Positions 7,321 through 10,187 of a stretch of 10,187 nt of DNA are shown piece by piece (the stretch's first letter is position 1; each line of letters begins with the position of its first letter). The notes below the pieces were generated by a model that was not told the origin of the DNA, made no database searches, and saw only the letters and a program-made list of their open reading frames with translations. The stretch comes from Ichthyophonus hoferi (taxonomy: Eukaryota; Opisthokonta; Ichthyosporea; Ichthyophonida; Ichthyophonidae). Where the stretch lies: NCBI GenBank assembly GCA_002751075.1, contig NAOQ01000093.1, positions 121,022 through 131,208 of the forward strand, in the 5' to 3' direction. The translations under genes were made by a program, and so were the position numbers.

Positions 7321-7718
7321 ATAAATAAAGTAATAAACTATAATTTCATATTTTCAATAAACCAATAAATAAATTGTCTTACAAATAAAACATTTAAATA
7401 TTTATATAGTATTATTGTTTCTGCATATGTACTTTACTATTATTATTTTACATACTTTTGTCTTTCTCTATTATTATAATTTTATTATTAAAATGCATAA
7501 CAAATTTTTGTTTTTTTACCGTTCGTTAATCGATATATATATATATATATATATGGATATTACTATTATTGGTATTATGCAGATATTATTGTAAGTGTAT
7601 GAATATATATATATATATAATTTAATACAATATTATAATTTATATACTATATTTTATTTACAGTATTTTATATAATATATAAATATATTATATTAATATT
7701 AATAGTGGCATATATACT
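7321..7718. other. AT-rich intergenic DNA with (AT)n runs
   Basis: Very AT-rich, with (AT)11 at 7533-7554 and a shorter run at 7603-7618. There is no open frame or splice-like exon. If the first exon at 7218 is real, part of this should hold the promoter, but no CCAAT box or other clear element stands out. Confidence 0.5.
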
Positions 7719-7738
7719 GTTGAAATCTCTAGACCAAT

Positions 7739-7838
7739 CTATGAGCACTTTATTTCAAACCCTGATAATTTAACCATATACGGTTAAATTATCATTTTGA
7801 TCATTCACCGTTATTTTGGTTTGGAATTTATCTCATAG
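7739..7838. repeat. Nested inverted repeat
   Basis: The inner hairpin is perfect: 13-bp arms 7763-7775 and 7782-7794 (TGATAATTTAACC against its complement), with a 6-nt loop ATATAC. An outer inverted repeat, CTATGAG...TTCAAACC at 7739-7761 against 7818-7838, encloses it. The right side carries about 23 extra bases between its inner and outer parts. It may be a small foldback element that gained a right-arm insertion. There is no coding capacity. Confidence 0.55.
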
Positions 7839-8077
7839 CAACATTGAAATGGAATGTTGATTAATATTTAGTCCAACCAAAGGTAAGAATAATTGAATCC
7901 TAAAGATATTTAGTAAAACTTTATTGGCTAATGAAGATTTTATTGGCAACTTTTTATGTGATCAAATTCATTGGGTAAAGCGATTATCAATAATGATCAT
8001 GCGCTTAATTATAAATAATTACCCCAATTGGATACTGCGGTTGCCATTAATTAGAATAATTAACATATATACTTATA
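7839..8077. other. AT-rich intergenic DNA
   Basis: No gene. GTTGCCATTAATTAG..AATTA near 8040 resembles GTTGCCAACTAATTA..AATTA near 8343, a weak direct repeat of about 25 bp. AACATT/AATGTT pairs with a 7-nt loop at about 7840-7858. Confidence 0.4.
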
Positions 8078-8194
8078 AATGGTCTAGTCGTATGTAGTTT
8101 TTATCTCATTGTTGTATCTATTATCTTACCGTGTTGTAGTTATTATCTTACTGTACTAGAGTTATTATCTTACTGTGTAGTCGTCTAAACCATT
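8078..8194. repeat. 22-bp tandem array bounded by short inverted repeats
   Basis: Three 22-bp units lie at 8111-8132, 8133-8154 and 8155-8176 (core TTATTATCTTACTGT), with a worn partial unit before them at about 8090-8110. The array sits between 13-bp imperfect inverted repeats: 8078-8090 (AATGGTCTAGTCG) and the complement of 8182-8194 (AATGGTTTAGACG). TAGTCGT also occurs directly at 8085-8091 and 8178-8184. The whole may be a tiny mobile unit with an internal tandem repeat, or chance boundaries round a minisatellite. It is not CRISPR, since the units abut without spacers. Confidence 0.55.
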
Positions 8195-8700
8195 ATATTA
8201 CATCCACATCATATAAAACTTAAATATTATTTAACATATAAAGACATATTCTCATAGAGAAAAACAAAATAAACCAACGAATAAAAAATAAAAAATTTAA
8301 TTAAATAAGACGCCGTGGTTAGCAATGACCAAAAGGACCAAGTTGCCAACTAATTAAGTAATTAATAATTAATGCTAATTCTACTGGGGCTTACTGTTAC
8401 ATCCTAGTATATGTACATCATATTATGGTACATAAAAGTGCATATGTTATACTATACATAATAACTACTAATACAAAATTAAGACTACATTATGATTATA
8501 TTATTTAACTAGTAATTATTGGTTCAGTAAGTATCTTTTTGTTAAAAAAAGTAAATGGTATCCAGTTGAGCAATAATACATCTCGAGATATTTTTTTAAA
8601 ATTCAATTCAATTGGACCTATAAAACTAAATAAAGCAGTTGTGGTTAAAAAAAATAGACCAGCGAAATAGATGCGTGATAATGAATGTCGTATATGTCAG
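8195..8700. other. AT-rich DNA, possible 3' UTR or spacer
   Basis: No gene was recognised. A GC-richer patch lies at about 8311-8350. This interval is downstream of the stop of the predicted minus-strand spliced gene and may include the end of its transcript. No canonical AATAAA occurs on the minus strand here; an ATTAAA is present near 8297-8302. Confidence 0.35.
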
Positions 8701-8703
8701 GGG

Positions 8704-8744
8704 CGACGTCATTGGTACGCTATCACATGACCTGGAGCCAATCA
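8704..8744. promoter_or_regulatory. Promoter-like motif cluster
   Basis: Four motifs lie within 41 bp: CGACGTCA (one base off the CRE consensus) at 8704-8711, an inverted CCAAT (ATTGG) at 8711-8715, the E-box TCACATGA at 8723-8730, and CCAATCA preceded by GAG at 8738-8744. The patch is GC-rich in an AT-rich setting. It lies just past the stop codon of the predicted minus-strand gene. It could be 3' UTR, an enhancer, or a promoter firing either way. No transcript structure supports a particular choice. Confidence 0.3.
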
Positions 8745-8783
8745 ATAATAAAAATAAAATAAAATATTAACATGTTCTCAGTA

Positions 8784-8862
8784 TCAGTATCCGTATACGG
8801 CAGAGAGGGTAGGGGCCCGTCGGTCTGACTCCATATCTGAATCCATCTCGAATCCAAAGATA
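8784..8862 (-). CDS. Last coding exon of the spliced gene
   Basis: The acceptor is preceded by about 30 nt that are almost all C/T (complement of the GA-rich 8871-8895), ending CTTATTAG. The first base completes the codon shared with the previous exon; 25 residues follow, rich in D, E, S and R and ending SAVYGY, then TGA. The coding part is about half G+C, against a very AT-rich background. The other two frames are also open for some distance, but they do not match the phase of the upstream exons. The downstream limit of the exon is unknown. Confidence 0.55.
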
Positions 8863-9449
8863 CTAATAAGAGAGGGAGAGAGAGGAGAGAAGATTAGTGT
8901 ATGCATATATTATATATTACATAATATTATATGTTGTATCGTGTAATGTATTATAGTATTTAATATATAGTACATATTATATAGTATTATCTAGTATTAC
9001 ATATGTTACATGTATATTTGTATTAGTGTGGTATATTATATTTTATTGTATTCTACAGTTGATTTCAAGCATTGCTTCATGTATATGCTATAATATATTA
9101 TTATAGCATATTATAGAATTACACAAAAAATTACATAATCCTTCTCCCACACATATACACACAGATAGAAATATACATAACAATTCTAAAAAGTAAAAAA
9201 AAAACCATACATCTATACATATTACATACTTTTCATTATCCATGTAGTCAGTGTTATGATCCAGGAAGGGGTCGTAGGGAAGGGCAGCTGACAAACTACA
9301 TAAATATACATACAGATATATAGAGATAGAGAAATAGGAGGAGAGAGAGAGATAAAAATAGACAGAGAATAAGGTTATAGAAGATATGTAGGTTAGCTAG
9401 TGAGGTAGTGGGCTCATAACCATAATAATTAACTTTAATTCCAATTCTA

Positions 9450-9491
<42 letters not shown>

Positions 9492-9816
9492 TCATATTAT
9501 GAGATGTTTGTAGGAGGTGGCATTATAACGTATATAATGGGTCCTAATATATATATATATAATGGGTTACACTCAATTCATCCATATATGCATAGTAGAT
9601 ATATCTTTCAAATATGTTAAAATACATTATATTATATTGCGTAACACTACATTAATGCACCATATATAATACTTCATATCCTACCCTATCCCATTCTAGC
9701 ATAACATATCACATCACACTGTTGTCATGCCAACTATAACCTACCTGATTGCTCTACAGGCAAAGAATAAAACTCTGTTTAATGTGCGATTAAGAAAAAA
9801 ATAATTGAAAGACCAA
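8784..9816 (-). CDS. 3' end of a spliced gene (three last exons), partial
   Basis: I infer three minus-strand coding exons: 9745-9816 (72 nt), 9230-9295 (66 nt) and 8784-8862 (79 nt with TGA at 8784-8786). Each acceptor follows a long pyrimidine tract, best before 9816 and 8862. The donors are CAG|GTAGGT and AAAA|GTATGT. The introns are 449 and 367 bp. All junctions have the same phase. The 72-nt exon is open in only one frame; that frame stays open through the next exon and ends at the TGA, giving 71 residues. The first exon encodes a hydrophobic-basic stretch (NYFFLNRTLNRVLFFACR), the second SAALPYDPFLDHNTDYMDNE and the last MDSDMESDRRAPTLSAVYGY. The exons are GC-richer than the introns. 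The start of the gene lies beyond the window. I do not recognise the family; the first stretch faintly recalls helix 8 of a class A GPCR, but no NPxxY motif is present. Confidence 0.55.
9083..9111. repeat. Short perfect hairpin
   Basis: A 13-bp stem (9083-9095 with 9099-9111) has a 3-nt loop and is centred on TATAATATAT. It lies inside the predicted intron 8863-9229. The A/T-rich composition makes chance or slippage origins plausible, and it is not a terminator in this context. Confidence 0.6.
9230..9295 (-). CDS. Penultimate exon of the spliced gene
   Basis: A 66-nt island of about 45% G+C lies between very AT-rich flanks. The acceptor is TTTATGTAG after a T/C-rich run; the donor is GTATGT. 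The chosen frame uses codons such as TAC GAC CCC TTC CTG, unlike the surrounding AT-rich DNA. The exon length is divisible by three, so skipping it would keep the frame. Confidence 0.55.
9461..9490. repeat. (AAT)10 microsatellite
   Basis: Ten perfect AAT units inside the predicted intron 9296-9744. Confidence 0.95.
9745..9816 (-). CDS. Upstream exon of the spliced gene, with tandem acceptors
   Basis: The preferred acceptor ends at 9817 (CCCTATACAG after a nearly pure C/T run of about 35 nt); the donor CAG|GTAGGT is close to ideal. A second acceptor ends at 9775 (ACATTAAACAG after a T-rich run) and would give a 30-nt exon. The two differ by 42 nt, so both keep the frame and 14 residues could be included or left out. 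An AATAAA on the plus strand at 9766-9771 falls within this exon and is probably irrelevant. Confidence 0.5.
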
Positions 9817-9859
9817 CTGTATAGGGAAGGGGGTGAAGGAGAGGGAAAGATGGGGGTTG

Positions 9860-10132
9860 TGGGTTAATGTTATATTTCAATATTAATAGTATATTGGATT
9901 ACATCATAATACATTACATATATTTTAAAACTTAAACCAATAAAATGATAGTTTTCAGGCTAGTATTCAGGGCAGGTTCCAATAATATATATATTAGCCT
10001 TTTTTCCTAAAAATAAATCTAAAAAATGAATGCATACATACATACATACACCCATATCATATATCACTATTGTGAGGGACATTTCACACTTCTATGCTAC
10101 CAGGAGGGTCAGATAGTATAATATTGTGATAG

Positions 10133-10181
<49 letters not shown>

Positions 10182-10187
10182 CACTAA
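9860..10187. other. Microsatellite-bearing, probably intronic DNA
   Basis: AT-rich, with (CATA)n at 10033-10050 and a perfect (TA)21 at 10137-10178. I looked for a further minus-strand exon here. Pieces near 10050-10097 and 9945-10015 have splice-like edges, but none is open in the phase required by the exon at 9816. The next upstream exon is therefore probably outside the window. Confidence 0.5.

Noticed and set aside
8111-8176. CRISPR-like array
   Set aside because: The 22-bp units are directly adjacent with no spacers, and the context is eukaryotic.
9088-9294. 68-codon minus-strand frame read as one continuous gene
   Set aside because: Only its first part (9230-9294) is GC-rich and coding-like. 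Past the GTATGT donor it becomes low-complexity A/T sequence, so it is an exon running into an intron.
9766-9771. Plus-strand AATAAA followed by a GT-rich stretch as a poly(A) site
   Set aside because: It lies within a better-supported minus-strand exon, and no plus-strand gene ends here.
10050-10097. A further upstream exon of the spliced minus-strand gene
   Set aside because: The splice-like edges give a piece that contains a stop in the phase required by the exon at 9816.

Overview
This window reads as AT-rich nuclear DNA from a eukaryote, most likely an invertebrate-type animal. Open frames are short. Microsatellites, a minisatellite, foldback elements and old dispersed repeats are plentiful. 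Splice signals are strong, with long pyrimidine tracts before AG and GTATGT, GTAGGT or GTGAGC donors. Nothing suggests bacterial gene organisation, and the species cannot be named from this sequence.

Left part (1-5300): no convincing gene. It holds three diverged copies of one dispersed repeat (616-983 +, 3117-3308 -, 3325-3436 +), two copies of another (2225-2312 +, 5211-5297 -), a foldback MITE-like element (1798-2072), a gap-free 95-bp-arm hairpin (4381-4580) and a cluster of short shared modules around that hairpin (4273-5083). A GC-richer tract with unusually few stops (about 3390-4100) may hold an exon or decayed coding sequence, but its strand and identity are unresolved.

Middle part (5300-7320): the best single-frame gene is on the minus strand at 5937-6323. 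It encodes a 128-residue protein with an acidic, serine-rich N-terminal region and one C-terminal membrane helix, so a tail-anchored protein. I do not recognise the family. A strong donor at 7217 and a good acceptor at 6340 suggest a non-coding first exon and an 878-bp intron in the 5' UTR. That intron contains a 39-bp minisatellite.

Right part (7320-10187): AT-rich repeats and hairpins, then what I read as the 3' end of a spliced minus-strand gene. Three small exons (9745-9816, 9230-9295, 8784-8862) have strong splice sites and compatible phases. They share one open frame that ends at a stop at 8784-8786, giving 71 C-terminal residues with an acidic tail. The upstream exons would lie beyond position 10187. 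The two minus-strand genes would be in tandem, about 1.5 kb apart between the stop of one and the putative first exon of the other. I see no known multi-gene system here. The points most worth following are the cryptic multi-exon gene, the unrecognised tail-anchored protein with its CCAAT-bearing minisatellite, and the long hairpins.
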